From NCBI GenBank assembly GCA_963692975.2, contig CAXMMR010000029.1, forward strand, positions 1 to 64,000: a DNA stretch of 64,000 nt. Reading direction: 5' to 3'. Positions 25,507 to 34,062 of this stretch are shown here, in pieces. The first letter of the stretch is position 1, and each line of letters opens with the position of its first letter. This stretch comes from CAXMMR01 sp963692975. GTDB taxonomy: Bacteria > Pseudomonadota > Alphaproteobacteria > Acetobacterales > Acetobacteraceae. The notes below the pieces were generated by a model. The model was not told the origin of the DNA. It did no database searches and saw only the letters and a program-made list of their open reading frames with translations. The translations under genes were made by a program, and so were the position numbers.

Positions 25507-26904
25507 ATGGGTGTCCGCACGGAATCCGACAGCATGGGGCCGATCGAGGTCCCGGACGACGTCCTCTGGGGCGCGCAGACCGCACGCTCGCTGCATCATT
25601 TCAGCATCGGGCGCGACCTGATGCCGCCCGAGATGATCACCGCCTACGCCATCCTCAAGCGCGCGTCGGCGACCGCGAACCGCGCCGGCGGACGCCTCGA
25701 CGCCGAACGCTGCGCGCTGATCACCGCTGTCTGCGACGAGATCCTGGCCGGCCGGCACCACGACCAGTTCCCGCTGCATGTCTGGATGACCGGCAGCGGC
25801 ACCCAGTTCAACATGAACGTCAACGAGGTGATCTCGAACCGTGCGTGCCAGATGGCGGGCACGGCGCTCGGCTCGAAGAAGCCGGTGCACCCGAACGATC
25901 ACTGCAACATGTCGCAGTCGTCGAACGACAACTTCCCGACCGCGATGTATATCGCCGCCGCGGTCGGCGCGACGGAGCGCCTGCTGCCGGCGCTCCGCGC
26001 GCTGCACGACGCGATCGCCGAAAAGGCGCGCGCGTGGGACGGCATCGTCAAGATCGGCCGCACCCACATGCAGGACGCGACCCCGATCACGCTCGGGCAG
26101 GAATGGTCGGGCTATGCCGGCATGCTGGAAGACGGCATCGCGCGCGTCGAGGCGGCGCTGCCGGACGTGCACGCGCTCGCCCTCGGCGGCACCGCGGTCG
26201 GCACCGGCATCAACGCGGCGCCCGGTTTCGCCGAGGCCGTCGCCGCCGACATCGCGGCCCTGACGAAGCTGCCGTTCGTGACGGCGCCGAACAAGTTCGC
26301 GGTGCAGGGCGCGCACGACGCGCTCGTGCATCTTTCCTCGACGCTGCGGGGCGTCGCGGTCTCGCTCTACAAGATCGCCAACGACATCCGGCTGCTCTCC
26401 TGCGGACCGCGCGCCGGTCTGTACGAGCTGATCATTCCGGAGAACGAGCCCGGCTCGTCGATCATGCCGGGCAAGGTGAACCCGACGCAGGTCGAGGCGC
26501 TCACCATGCTCGCGGTGCAGGTGATGGCCAACGACGTGGCGGTCGGGTTCGGCGGTGCCGGCGGCCTGCTCGAGATGAACGTCTACAAGCCGCTGATGAT
26601 CAACAACATTATGCAGTCGCTCACCCTGCTCGCCGATGGTGCGACGAATTTCCGGGTGTTCCTCGTCGAGGGCGCGCGGCCGAACGAGAAGCGGATCGCG
26701 GAATATGTCGAGCGCTCGCTGATGCTGGTGACCGCGCTCGCGCCGGTCGTGGGCTACGACCGGGCGGCGGCGATCGCGCATCACGCGACCGAGCACGACA
26801 CGACGCTGCGCGAGGCGGCGCTCGCGCTCGGCGCGATCACGGCCGAGGATTTCGACCGCGTGGTCGACCCTGCCCGGATGGTGCATCCCTACGTGGCCGA
26901 GTAG
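25507..26904 (+). CDS. fumC: Class II fumarate hydratase
   Basis: FumC, iron-independent, interconverts fumarate and malate. It has 465 residues. Signature regions: RTESDSMGPIEVPDDVLWGAQTARS, WMTGSGTQFNMNVNEVISNRA, HPNDHCNMSQSSNDNFPTAMY, IGRTHMQDATPITLGQEWSGY (catalytic His), GGTAVGTGIN and the loop GSSIMPGKVNPTQVEAL, with the catalytic Ser. AAAGGAG precedes the start. Its place at the end of an SDR-aldolase-amidase operon is unusual for a TCA-cycle gene. Aspartase/argininosuccinate-lyase relatives are excluded by the very close FumC motif set. Confidence 0.93.
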   Translation: MGVRTESDSMGPIEVPDDVLWGAQTARSLHHFSIGRDLMPPEMITAYAILKRASATANRAGGRLDAERCALITAVCDEILAGRHHDQFPLHVWMTGSGTQFNMNVNEVISNRACQMAGTALGSKKPVHPNDHCNMSQSSNDNFPTAMYIAAAVGATERLLPALRALHDAIAEKARAWDGIVKIGRTHMQDATPITLGQEWSGYAGMLEDGIARVEAALPDVHALALGGTAVGTGINAAPGFAEAVAADIAALTKLPFVTAPNKFAVQGAHDALVHLSSTLRGVAVSLYKIANDIRLLSCGPRAGLYELIIPENEPGSSIMPGKVNPTQVEALTMLAVQVMANDVAVGFGGAGGLLEMNVYKPLMINNIMQSLTLLADGATNFRVFLVEGARPNEKRIAEYVERSLMLVTALAPVVGYDRAAAIAHHATEHDTTLREAALALGAITAEDFDRVVDPARMVHPYVAE

Positions 26905-27098
26905 GCACATCCGGTCGACGGCGCGGGGCTGGCCCTCCCGGCCGCGGTCGGTCGCGGCGCCGCGCGCCGGACCGGGTCTTGCGCAATGTCCCGAATTCCC
27001 ATCGCGTGGCTCGAGCGAGACGCGGCACGGGATCGCGCGGCGATACGCGATCGACTGCCGCTTCGCGACGGCGCGAACGCCGCGCCGGCCGCGCCCTT

Positions 27099-27114
27099 GC
27101 GGCAAGCCTGCCGC
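27099..27114. terminator. Short hairpin between fumC and the cupin gene
   Basis: GCGGCA-AGCC-TGCCGC forms a perfect 6-bp stem in the 222-base convergent gap between fumC and the cupin gene. It may terminate either transcript. The rest of the gap shows nothing recognisable. Confidence 0.3.
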
Positions 27115-27126
27115 GCCTCGTCCCGA

Positions 27127-27573
27127 TCAGTCGAACCGGCACGGCGACGGGGCGCCGACATCGTCCTCGAACTGGATGATCATCGCGACCGCCGGCTGGT
27201 CGCCGACCGTGCCGGACAGATGACCCTTGCGGCCGTCGCGCTCGCGCGTGCCCTGGTCCTCGCCGAACGAGATCTCGCCCGCCCCCATCTCGACGCGCTG
27301 CCCGTCCATCGCTTCGACGAACCACCTGCCCGACAGCGGCACGATCCATTGCGGGCGCGGGTTCTCGTGCCACTGGCCGACCCAGCCGACCGGCATCACG
27401 ACGGTCGACACGCTCACGGTGCCGGTCGTCTTGCGACCGTTCCACTGCGGCGCGGTGCCGGGGCTCACGCCCTTGAGCTCGAACGAGGTGAGCGCGCAGC
27501 GCCGGTGATGCGAGACACCGTCGGCGTCGACGTAGAGGTGCCAGTAGGGAACCGAGGGTGTCGCGTCAGCCAT
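27127..27573 (-). CDS. Cupin-domain protein
   Basis: This small 148-residue protein has a cupin-like core: TVVMPVGWVGQWHENPRPQWIVPLSGRWFVEAMDGQRVEMGAGEISFGEDQGTRERDGRKGHLSGTVGDQP. His and Glu positions (WHENP..., GHLS) could bind a metal. The N-terminus VPYWHLYVDADGVSHHRRC is distinctive. No signal peptide. Its ATG at 27573 overlaps the DoxX gene's 3' end by 8 bp, indicating co-expression. Function unknown; sensor-like or dioxygenase-like roles are both possible. Confidence 0.75.
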   Translation of the reverse strand: MADATPSVPYWHLYVDADGVSHHRRCALTSFELKGVSPGTAPQWNGRKTTGTVSVSTVVMPVGWVGQWHENPRPQWIVPLSGRWFVEAMDGQRVEMGAGEISFGEDQGTRERDGRKGHLSGTVGDQPAVAMIIQFEDDVGAPSPCRFD

Positions 27574-28042
27574 GCGGTATGGTCTCCACTGCGTGCGCGG
27601 CGTAGGGGTGCGACGATGCGAGCGGGTGCTCGACGAAGCCGGCGACGTCCGCCGGCCCGGTGCCGAAGGTCACGAACATGAAGCCGGCGCCGAGCGCGAA
27701 GTTCTTGAGGAAGTCCCAGAACAGCTCGCGGCCCTTGCCGCCCGACCAGAAATCGCCCGGCTTCCAGAACTGCTTCCAGAGCAGCGCGGTGATCCCGCAA
27801 TAGCCGCCGAGGATGAAGGCGGCGAGGCGATCGGCGATGCCGGTCAGGACACCGAGCGACATGAAGATCTCGACGAACAGCCCGGCGCCGATCAGCAGCG
27901 GCGCGATCGCGGGCGCGAGTTCGGCCGCCTGCCTGGTCGCGCCCTTGAAGTTCACGATCTTGTCGATCGCGCTGAACGGGAAGAACAACCCGACCAGGAC
28001 CAGACGCTGCACGAAGGCCACCAGCACGCCGATCGTGAACAT
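27566..28042 (-). CDS. DoxX family membrane protein
   Basis: This four-helix inner-membrane protein of 158 residues belongs to the DoxX/DoxD-like superfamily. Hydrophobic segments include IGVLVAFVQRLVLVGLFFPFSAIDKI, APLLIGAGLFVEIFMSLGVLTGI and LAAFILGGYCGITALLW, with conserved FxxxFxxKI-like and FVEIFMSLGVLTG patterns. The FWSGGKGRELFWDFLKNFALGAGFMFVTFGTG stretch forms the last helix. Such proteins are linked to redox stress at the membrane. It lies between the transhydrogenase and the cupin gene on the same strand. Confidence 0.85.
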   Translation of the reverse strand: MFTIGVLVAFVQRLVLVGLFFPFSAIDKIVNFKGATRQAAELAPAIAPLLIGAGLFVEIFMSLGVLTGIADRLAAFILGGYCGITALLWKQFWKPGDFWSGGKGRELFWDFLKNFALGAGFMFVTFGTGPADVAGFVEHPLASSHPYAAHAVETIPHG

Positions 28043-28120
28043 GGCAGCACTCCCTCGCCCGGTCGGGGCACGGTGGAGAGCGCGGGCGGACCCGTCCGGT
28101 TTCCCGGCGGCGGCGGCGGA

Positions 28121-29551
28121 TCAGGCCTTGGCTTCGGCGATCAGTTCCGGTCGGCCGGCGCGACGCGGCGTGATCCGGTTCCAGCAGTCGAGCGCCGCGA
28201 TCTTGTAGGCCTCGGCGAGCGTCGGATAGTTGAACGTGTTGTCGATGAAGAAATCGAGCGTGCCGCCGAGGTTGAGCACCGCCTGGCCGATGTGGACGAG
28301 CTCGGTCGCGCCCTCGCCGACGATGTGCACGCCGAGGATCTGCCGCGTCTCGAGCGAGACGATCATCTTCAGCAACCCGCCGTTCAGTCCCATGATGTGG
28401 CCGCGCGAGGTCTCGCGGAAGCGCGCGATGCCGCACTCGTAGGGCGTGCCGGCGGCGCGCACCTGCTCCTCGCTCAGGCCCACGGTGGAGATTTCCGGCA
28501 CCGAGTAGATGCCGAAGGGGAAGAACTCGGGCGCCGGCGGCATCGGCTGGCCGAAGGCGTGACAGGCGGCGATGCGGCCTTGCTCGAGCGAGGTCGAGGC
28601 GAGGCTCGGAAAGCCGATGATGTCGCCGGTGGCGTAGATATGCGGCACCGAGGTCTGGAAGGTGCGGCCGTCGACGGTGAGGCGGCCGCGCGCGTCGGCG
28701 GCGAGGCCGGCCGCCGGCAGGTTCAGCGCCTCGACCGAACCCACCCGTCCCGCCGCGAACAGCAGCATCTCGGAGCGGACCCGCCGGCCGCCCTCCAGGA
28801 TCGCGACCGGCTGATCGCCTTCCATCCGCACCTGCTCGAGCCGGGCGCCGAGGCGGAAGTTCATGCCGCGCTCGCGCAGCTGATGCATGAAATCGTCGAC
28901 CAGCTCGCGGTCGATGAAGTCGAAGAAGGTCGGGCGCGGCTCGATCAGTGTCACCCGGACATCGAGCGCGCTGAAGATCGTCGCGTATTCGACGCCGATC
29001 ACGCCGGCGCCGACCACGGTCAGGCTGCGCGGCAGCATCTTGAGCTCGACGATGTCGTCGCTGTCGAGCACGGTCGCGCCATCGAACGGGATGTGCGGCG
29101 GCCGCAGCGGCCGCGTGCCGACCGCGATCACGATCCGCTCGGCCTCGACGTGCCGCGTTTCGCCGGCCTCGACCTGGATTTCCAGCCGGTGCGGGTCGAC
29201 GAAGGCGGCGAGGCCGCGCAGCGTGTCGACCCGGTTGCGGGCGAACTGGTGCTCGAGCGTCTCGACCTCGTGGTCGAGCGTCTTGTGCAGTCGGGCGACG
29301 AGATCGCCGGCCTCGATGTCCTTCTTGACCCGATAGGCGAGCCCGTAGAAGCCGCGCTCGCGGTAGCCGGTGAGGTTGAGCACCGTCTCGCGGAGCGTCT
29401 TCGACGGGATCGTGCCGGTGTGGACCGAGACGCCGCCGACGCGGTCGCTCTTGTCGATCACCAGCACCGAGCGGCCGAGCTTGGCCGCCTGCACCGCGGC
29501 GCGCCGTCCCGAAGGGCCGCTGCCGATCACCACCAGGTCGTAGGGCTTCAT
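28121..29551 (-). CDS. sthA: Soluble (Si-specific) NAD(P)+ transhydrogenase
   Basis: This FAD flavoprotein equilibrates NADPH and NAD+. It has 476 residues. FAD site YDLVVIGSGPSGRRAAVQAAKLG; the region of the redox-active disulfide in related lipoamide dehydrogenases reads GVSVHTGTIPSKTLRETV without the cysteine pair, as in SthA; the second nucleotide site is SLTVVGAGVIGVEYATIF; ATGDIIGFPSLASTSLEQGRIAACHAFG and the dimer interface MGLNGGLLKMIVSLETRQILGVHIVGEGATELVHIGQA follow. The start at 29551 is divergent from the GMC oxidoreductase. DoxX and cupin genes follow 78 bp downstream, possibly as one redox-related operon. Confidence 0.92.
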   Translation of the reverse strand: MKPYDLVVIGSGPSGRRAAVQAAKLGRSVLVIDKSDRVGGVSVHTGTIPSKTLRETVLNLTGYRERGFYGLAYRVKKDIEAGDLVARLHKTLDHEVETLEHQFARNRVDTLRGLAAFVDPHRLEIQVEAGETRHVEAERIVIAVGTRPLRPPHIPFDGATVLDSDDIVELKMLPRSLTVVGAGVIGVEYATIFSALDVRVTLIEPRPTFFDFIDRELVDDFMHQLRERGMNFRLGARLEQVRMEGDQPVAILEGGRRVRSEMLLFAAGRVGSVEALNLPAAGLAADARGRLTVDGRTFQTSVPHIYATGDIIGFPSLASTSLEQGRIAACHAFGQPMPPAPEFFPFGIYSVPEISTVGLSEEQVRAAGTPYECGIARFRETSRGHIMGLNGGLLKMIVSLETRQILGVHIVGEGATELVHIGQAVLNLGGTLDFFIDNTFNYPTLAEAYKIAALDCWNRITPRRAGRPELIAEAKA

Positions 29552-29590
29552 CGCGCGCGGTCTCCACGGGTCGGCGTGACGAGTGTCGTC

Positions 29591-29631
29591 CGCTCCCCGC
29601 CCGGCCGCAATGCGGGGCCGGGCGGGGAGCG
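29591..29631. repeat. 41-bp inverted repeat between divergent sthA and GMC genes
   Basis: Perfect 16-bp arms (29591-29606 and 29616-29631; the core is GCTCCCCGCCCGGC) surround a 9-base centre. Both flanking genes point away from it, so it cannot terminate either of them. A cruciform-capable operator or a leader-RNA hairpin for one gene are the plausible roles. Confidence 0.65.
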
Positions 29632-29697
29632 CGGTAGGCGGTGCAACGGTCGTCGCGCGGCCACGTTGCCGCCTCGACGGGCGGGATGGAGAGCGGC

Positions 29698-31278
29698 ATG
29701 AGCGGATCGGGATCGGATCATTACGACGTCATCGTGATCGGCTCCGGGCCGGGCGGCGGCTCCGTCGTCCATCGGCTGGCCGGCACCGGCAAGCGGGTGC
29801 TGCTGCTCGAGCGCGGCGACTACCTCAAGCGCGAGCAGGCGAACTGGGACACCGAGGAGGTGTTCATCAAGGCGCGCTATCAGGCGCCGGAAACCTGGTA
29901 CAGCTCCGACGGCAAGACCTTCGCGCCCGGTCTTCACTACTTCGTCGGCGGCAACAGCAAGGTCTACGGCGCGATCCTGTTCCGGCTGCGCGAGCGGGAT
30001 TTCCACGGCGTCGCCCACCCGGACGGCATCGCGCCCGAATGGCTCGTGAAATACGACGAGTTCGAGCCCTACTACCAGCAGGCGGAGGAGCTGTTCCAGG
30101 TTCGCGGCCTGCGCGGCGAGGACCCGACCGAGCCGCCGGCGAAGCAGCCCTACGCCCACCCGCCGGTGCAGCACGAGCCGCGGATCCAGGAACTCGCCGA
30201 CGGGCTCAAGAAGGAGGGGCTGCATCCGTTCCACCTGCCGGTCGGCGTGCTGCTCGACCAGGACGCGCATGGCGAACCGACCCCGCATTCGCCCTGCATC
30301 CGCTGCGACCGCTTCGACGGCTACCCGTGCCTCGTGGACGCCAAGTCGGACGCGCAGGTGATGGTGGTCGATCCCACGATCCGCGCGCACCCGAACGTCA
30401 CGCTGCTGACGCGCGCCTATGCCGAAACGCTGCTGACCACCCCGTCGGGCAACGAGATCACCGGCGTCGCGGTGGATTGCGACGGCGTCAAGCGCGTCTT
30501 CACCGCCGACATCGTGGTCGTCGCCTGCGGCGCGCTGTCGTCGGCGCTGCTGATGCTGCGTTCGGCCAACGACGCGCACCCGACCGGGCTTGCCAACGGA
30601 TCCGACCAGGTCGGCCGCAACTACATCCGGCACAACAACAAGATCGTTATGGCGGTCTCGAAGACGCCGAACCCGACGAAGTTCCAGAAGACGATGGGCA
30701 TCAACGACTACTACTACGGTGCCGACGACTGGGAATATCCGCTCGGCGCCATCCAGATGGTCGGCAAGTCGGACGGCGTGCAGATCCATGGCGAGGGGCT
30801 GCCGAAATGGATGCAGTGGTTCCCGGAGAAGCCGTTCGACTGGATCGCCAGGCACTCGATCGATTTCTGGCTGACGTCGGAGGACCTGCCGAAGCCGTTC
30901 AACCGCATCTTCTACCGCGACAACAAGGTGCATCTCGACCTGACCGAGACCAACGTCGAGGGCAACAAGCGGCTGACGCACAAGCTCGAGCAGATCTGCA
31001 ACAAGGCCGGCATCTATTCGCAACTGGTCGATCGCGGCCTTTATCTCGGCCAGAACACGCCGATCAGCGGCACCGCGCACCAGGCCGGCACGCTCCGCTT
31101 CGGTGACGATCCGGCCACCAGCGTGCTCGACCGCGACTGCCGCGCGCACGGGATCGACAATCTCTACGTGACCGACGCGTCGTTCTTCCCGTCGATCGGG
31201 GCGGTGAACCCGACGCTCACCATCATCGCCAACGCGCTCCGGGTGGCGGACCGCATCAAGGAGCGCCTCGCCGCCTGA
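29698..31278 (+). CDS. GMC family FAD-dependent oxidoreductase
   Basis: This glucose-methanol-choline family enzyme has 526 residues. N-terminal FAD motif HYDVIVIGSGPGGGSVVHRLAGTGKRVLLLERGD; PGLHYFVGGNSKVYGAILFRLRERDF matches the GMC substrate/FAD loop GGxSxVYG; VVVACGALSSALLMLRSAN; and the C-terminal catalytic region HQAGTLRFGDDPATSVLDRDCRAHGIDNLYVTDASFFPSIGAVNPTLTIIANALRVAD with His (GTAHQAGT) and Asn (VNPT). No secretion signal is seen. ATG 29698 is used (MSGSGSDHYD); ATG 29686 is possible. It likely oxidises a sugar or alcohol, and lies immediately before a sugar ABC importer, which supports a joint catabolic role. Confidence 0.9.
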   Translation: MSGSGSDHYDVIVIGSGPGGGSVVHRLAGTGKRVLLLERGDYLKREQANWDTEEVFIKARYQAPETWYSSDGKTFAPGLHYFVGGNSKVYGAILFRLRERDFHGVAHPDGIAPEWLVKYDEFEPYYQQAEELFQVRGLRGEDPTEPPAKQPYAHPPVQHEPRIQELADGLKKEGLHPFHLPVGVLLDQDAHGEPTPHSPCIRCDRFDGYPCLVDAKSDAQVMVVDPTIRAHPNVTLLTRAYAETLLTTPSGNEITGVAVDCDGVKRVFTADIVVVACGALSSALLMLRSANDAHPTGLANGSDQVGRNYIRHNNKIVMAVSKTPNPTKFQKTMGINDYYYGADDWEYPLGAIQMVGKSDGVQIHGEGLPKWMQWFPEKPFDWIARHSIDFWLTSEDLPKPFNRIFYRDNKVHLDLTETNVEGNKRLTHKLEQICNKAGIYSQLVDRGLYLGQNTPISGTAHQAGTLRFGDDPATSVLDRDCRAHGIDNLYVTDASFFPSIGAVNPTLTIIANALRVADRIKERLAA

Positions 31279-31314
31279 CGCCCCGCCGCCTGACGCCCCG
31301 CCGCCTGACGCCCC
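31270..31314. repeat. 15-bp tandem repeat spanning the GMC stop codon
   Basis: Three identical copies of GCCGCCTGACGCCCC run across the stop of the GMC gene, so the TGA is triplicated in frame at 15-base steps. It is followed by a partial copy. It probably arose by slippage; there is no hairpin. Confidence 0.85.
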
Positions 31315-31408
31315 GCCGCCCGCCCGCCGCGCGTCGTCGGCGGGGGACGTGGCGCGCGGGGACGTTCTATGCTCTGCTCAGTCCAACGAAGAACGGGTGG
31401 GCGGGAAC

Positions 31409-32947
31409 GTGACCGGCACGGGTGGAGCGATCCCCGCGCTCGAGATGCGCGGTATCAGCAAGACGTTTCCCGGCGTGCGGGCGCTGGACAGCGTCAGCCT
31501 CGCCGCGTTCGCGGGCGAGGTGCTCGCGCTGATGGGCGAGAACGGCGCCGGCAAGTCGACGCTGATGAAGGTGCTGTCGGGCGCCTATCGCGCCGATCCG
31601 GGCGGCGCGATCCTGATCGACGGTCGCGAGGTGACGATAGACGGGCCGCAATCGGCTCGCGCGCTCGGCATCGCGATCATCTACCAGGAGCTGGCGCTCG
31701 CGCCGAACCTGACGGTTGCCGAGAACATCTACCTCGGCGACGAGATCGCGCGCCCGGGCGGCCGGATCGACCGTCGCGCGATGGCGGACGGTTGCCGCCC
31801 GGTGCTCGAGCGGCTCGGCACGCCGTTCGGCCCCGGCACGATCGTGGGCACGCTGTCGATCGCCGAGCAGCAGCTGGTCGAGATCGCGCGCGCGCTGCAT
31901 CGCCGCTCGCGCATCCTGGTCCTCGACGAGCCGACCACGGCCTTGTCGGCGCGCGAGACCGATCGGTTGTTCGCGCTGGTGCGCCAGCTCCGCGCCGACG
32001 GGATCGCGCTGATCTACATCTCGCACCGGATGGCGGAAATCTACGACCTCGCCGACCGCGTCACCGTGCTGCGCGACGGGAGTTTCGCCGGCACGCTCGA
32101 CCACGCATCGATCAGCGCCGAGCGGATCGTCAAGCTGATGGTCGGGCGCGATCTCTCGTCCTTCTACACCAAGCAGCACGACCCGGGCGCCGTGCGCGGC
32201 GAGGTGGCGCTCGAGGTGCGGGGGCTCACCGATGGCGGCAGGCGGGTCAAGCCGTGCTCGTTCACGCTGCACAAGGGCGAGGTGCTCGGCCTCGCCGGCC
32301 TGGTCGGCGCCGGCCGCACCGAGCTCGCGCGGCTGATCTACGGTGCCGACCGTGCCGCGGGCGGCACGGTCGCGATCGACGGCGTGATACGCACCATCGC
32401 CGACCCGCGCGAGGCGCTCGCCGCCGGCATCGCCTACCTCACCGAGGACCGGAAGGGCCTCGGCCTGTTCCTCGACATGACCTGCCAGGACAACATCAAT
32501 CTCGGCGTCATCGAGCAGGACGCGCGCGGGCACGTGGTGCTGGACCGCGCGCGCGCGCGAAGCCGCGCCCGCTCGCGCTTCGGCGCGCTCCGGATCCGGG
32601 CGCCGAGCCCGCTGGTCACCGTCGGCGGGCTCTCGGGCGGCAACCAGCAGAAGGTGCTGATCGGCCGCCTGCTCGAGACCGGGCCGCGCGTGCTGATCCT
32701 CGACGAGCCGACGCGCGGCATCGATATCGGGGCGAAGACCGAGATCTACCGGCTGATCGACGATCTCGCGAAACACGGGCTCGGCGTGCTGATGATCTCG
32801 AGCGAGATGGGCGAGATCATCGGCGTCTGCGACCGCGTGCTGGTGATGCGCGAGGGCGCGATCGTCGGCGAGGTCGGCGGCGCCGGCCAGCCGGCGATCA
32901 CCCAGGAAAACATCATGTTCCACGCCGCCGGGCTGGACGCGGCCTGA
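31409..32947 (+). CDS. Sugar ABC importer, ATP-binding protein (RbsA/MglA type)
   Basis: This tandem-domain ATPase of a carbohydrate uptake-2 (CUT2) importer has 512 residues from GTG 31409. Domain 1: LEMRGISKTFPGVRALDSVSL, Walker A GENGAGKST, signature LSIAEQQLVEIARAL, Walker B RILVLDEPTTALSARE, ISHRMAEIYDLADRVTVLRDG. Domain 2: degenerate Walker A GLVGAGRTELARLIYG, LTEDRKGLGLFLDM, signature LSGGNQQKVLIGR, Walker B VLILDEPTRGIDIGAK. This asymmetry is normal for CUT2. An ATG at 31349 extends the frame, but the conserved domain begins at LEMRG. Followed by permease and binding-protein genes in one operon. Confidence 0.9.
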   Translation: MTGTGGAIPALEMRGISKTFPGVRALDSVSLAAFAGEVLALMGENGAGKSTLMKVLSGAYRADPGGAILIDGREVTIDGPQSARALGIAIIYQELALAPNLTVAENIYLGDEIARPGGRIDRRAMADGCRPVLERLGTPFGPGTIVGTLSIAEQQLVEIARALHRRSRILVLDEPTTALSARETDRLFALVRQLRADGIALIYISHRMAEIYDLADRVTVLRDGSFAGTLDHASISAERIVKLMVGRDLSSFYTKQHDPGAVRGEVALEVRGLTDGGRRVKPCSFTLHKGEVLGLAGLVGAGRTELARLIYGADRAAGGTVAIDGVIRTIADPREALAAGIAYLTEDRKGLGLFLDMTCQDNINLGVIEQDARGHVVLDRARARSRARSRFGALRIRAPSPLVTVGGLSGGNQQKVLIGRLLETGPRVLILDEPTRGIDIGAKTEIYRLIDDLAKHGLGVLMISSEMGEIIGVCDRVLVMREGAIVGEVGGAGQPAITQENIMFHAAGLDAA

Positions 32948-32964
32948 TCGCGAAGGAGACGGCC

Positions 32965-34023
32965 ATGGCGTCCACCGCTTCCCCGTCCACGGGCCCGGCG
33001 CCGGAAGCCGGCGACGGCCTCGCGATCGCGACCGGCGGCAAGCCCGCGTCCGGCGGCAAGCGCGCCCAGCTGAGGAGCGTGATGCAGGCGGTCGGCATGC
33101 TGCCGGTGCTGATCCTGCTCGCGCTCGGGTTCCACTTCCTCGGCGGCCACCGCTTCCTCACCGCCAGCAATCTCTCGATCGTCGCGCAGCAGGCGTCGAT
33201 CAACACCGTGCTGGCCTCCGGCATGACGTTCGTGATCCTGACCGGCGGCATCGATCTCTCGGTCGGCTCGACGCTGGCGGCGGCCGCGATGGCGGCGCTG
33301 ATCGTCTCGCTCGTGCCGGTCTGGGGTTTCCTCGCGATCCCCGCCGGCCTCCTGGCAGGCCTCGCGGTCGGCCTCGTCAATGGCGGCCTGATCACCGCGA
33401 TCGGCCTGCCGCCCTTCATCGTGACGCTCGGCACGCTGACCGCGGTGCGCGGCCTCGCCCGCCTGATGGGCGGCGACAACACGGTGTTCAACCCGAACCT
33501 GTCGTTCGCCTCGATCGGCAATGACGGCATCCCGGTCGGCAACGGCGTCGTCGTGCCCTGGCTCGCGGTGATCGCGCTCGTGGTCGTGCTCCTGTCGTGG
33601 TTCATCCTCCGCCGCACCGTGCTCGGCGTCCGGATCTACGCGGTCGGCGGCAATCCGGCGGCCGCCCGCCTGTCGGGCATCCGCGTCGGCGCCGTGCTGC
33701 TGTTCGTCTACGCCGCGGCCGGCCTGCTGGCCGGGCTCGGCGGCGTCATGGCGGCGGCCCGGCTGTATGCCGCGAACGGGCTGCAGCTCGGCCAGAGCTA
33801 CGAGCTCGACGCCATCGCCGCCGTCATCCTCGGCGGCACCTCGTTCGTCGGCGGCGTCGGCTCGATCTGGGGCACGCTGATCGGCGCGCTGATCATCGCC
33901 GTGCTGACGAACGGCCTGATCCTCGTCGGCGTGTCCGATATCTGGCAGTTCATCGTCAAAGGGCTGGTCATCATCGGCGCGGTCACGCTCGACCGCTTCC
34001 GCCAGCCCAACGCCCGCACGTAG
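32965..34023 (+). CDS. Sugar ABC importer, permease (RbsC type)
   Basis: This polytopic CUT2 permease has 352 residues. After a long hydrophilic N-terminus (MASTASPSTGPAPEAGDGL...) come about ten helices and the family motifs INTVLASGMTFVILTGGIDLSVGSTLAAAAM, GLVNGGLITAIGLPPFIVTLGTLTAVRGLARL, VYAVGGNPAAARLSGI (EAA-like coupling loop) and YELDAIAAVILGGTSFVGGVGSIWGTLIGALIIAVLTNGL. GAAGGAGA provides the ribosome-binding site. The gene is 17 bp after the ATPase gene. Confidence 0.92.
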   Translation: MASTASPSTGPAPEAGDGLAIATGGKPASGGKRAQLRSVMQAVGMLPVLILLALGFHFLGGHRFLTASNLSIVAQQASINTVLASGMTFVILTGGIDLSVGSTLAAAAMAALIVSLVPVWGFLAIPAGLLAGLAVGLVNGGLITAIGLPPFIVTLGTLTAVRGLARLMGGDNTVFNPNLSFASIGNDGIPVGNGVVVPWLAVIALVVVLLSWFILRRTVLGVRIYAVGGNPAAARLSGIRVGAVLLFVYAAAGLLAGLGGVMAAARLYAANGLQLGQSYELDAIAAVILGGTSFVGGVGSIWGTLIGALIIAVLTNGLILVGVSDIWQFIVKGLVIIGAVTLDRFRQPNART

Positions 34024-34062
34024 CGGCCCACATCGAATGGCTCGCAAGGGAGAAGAAGCCAC

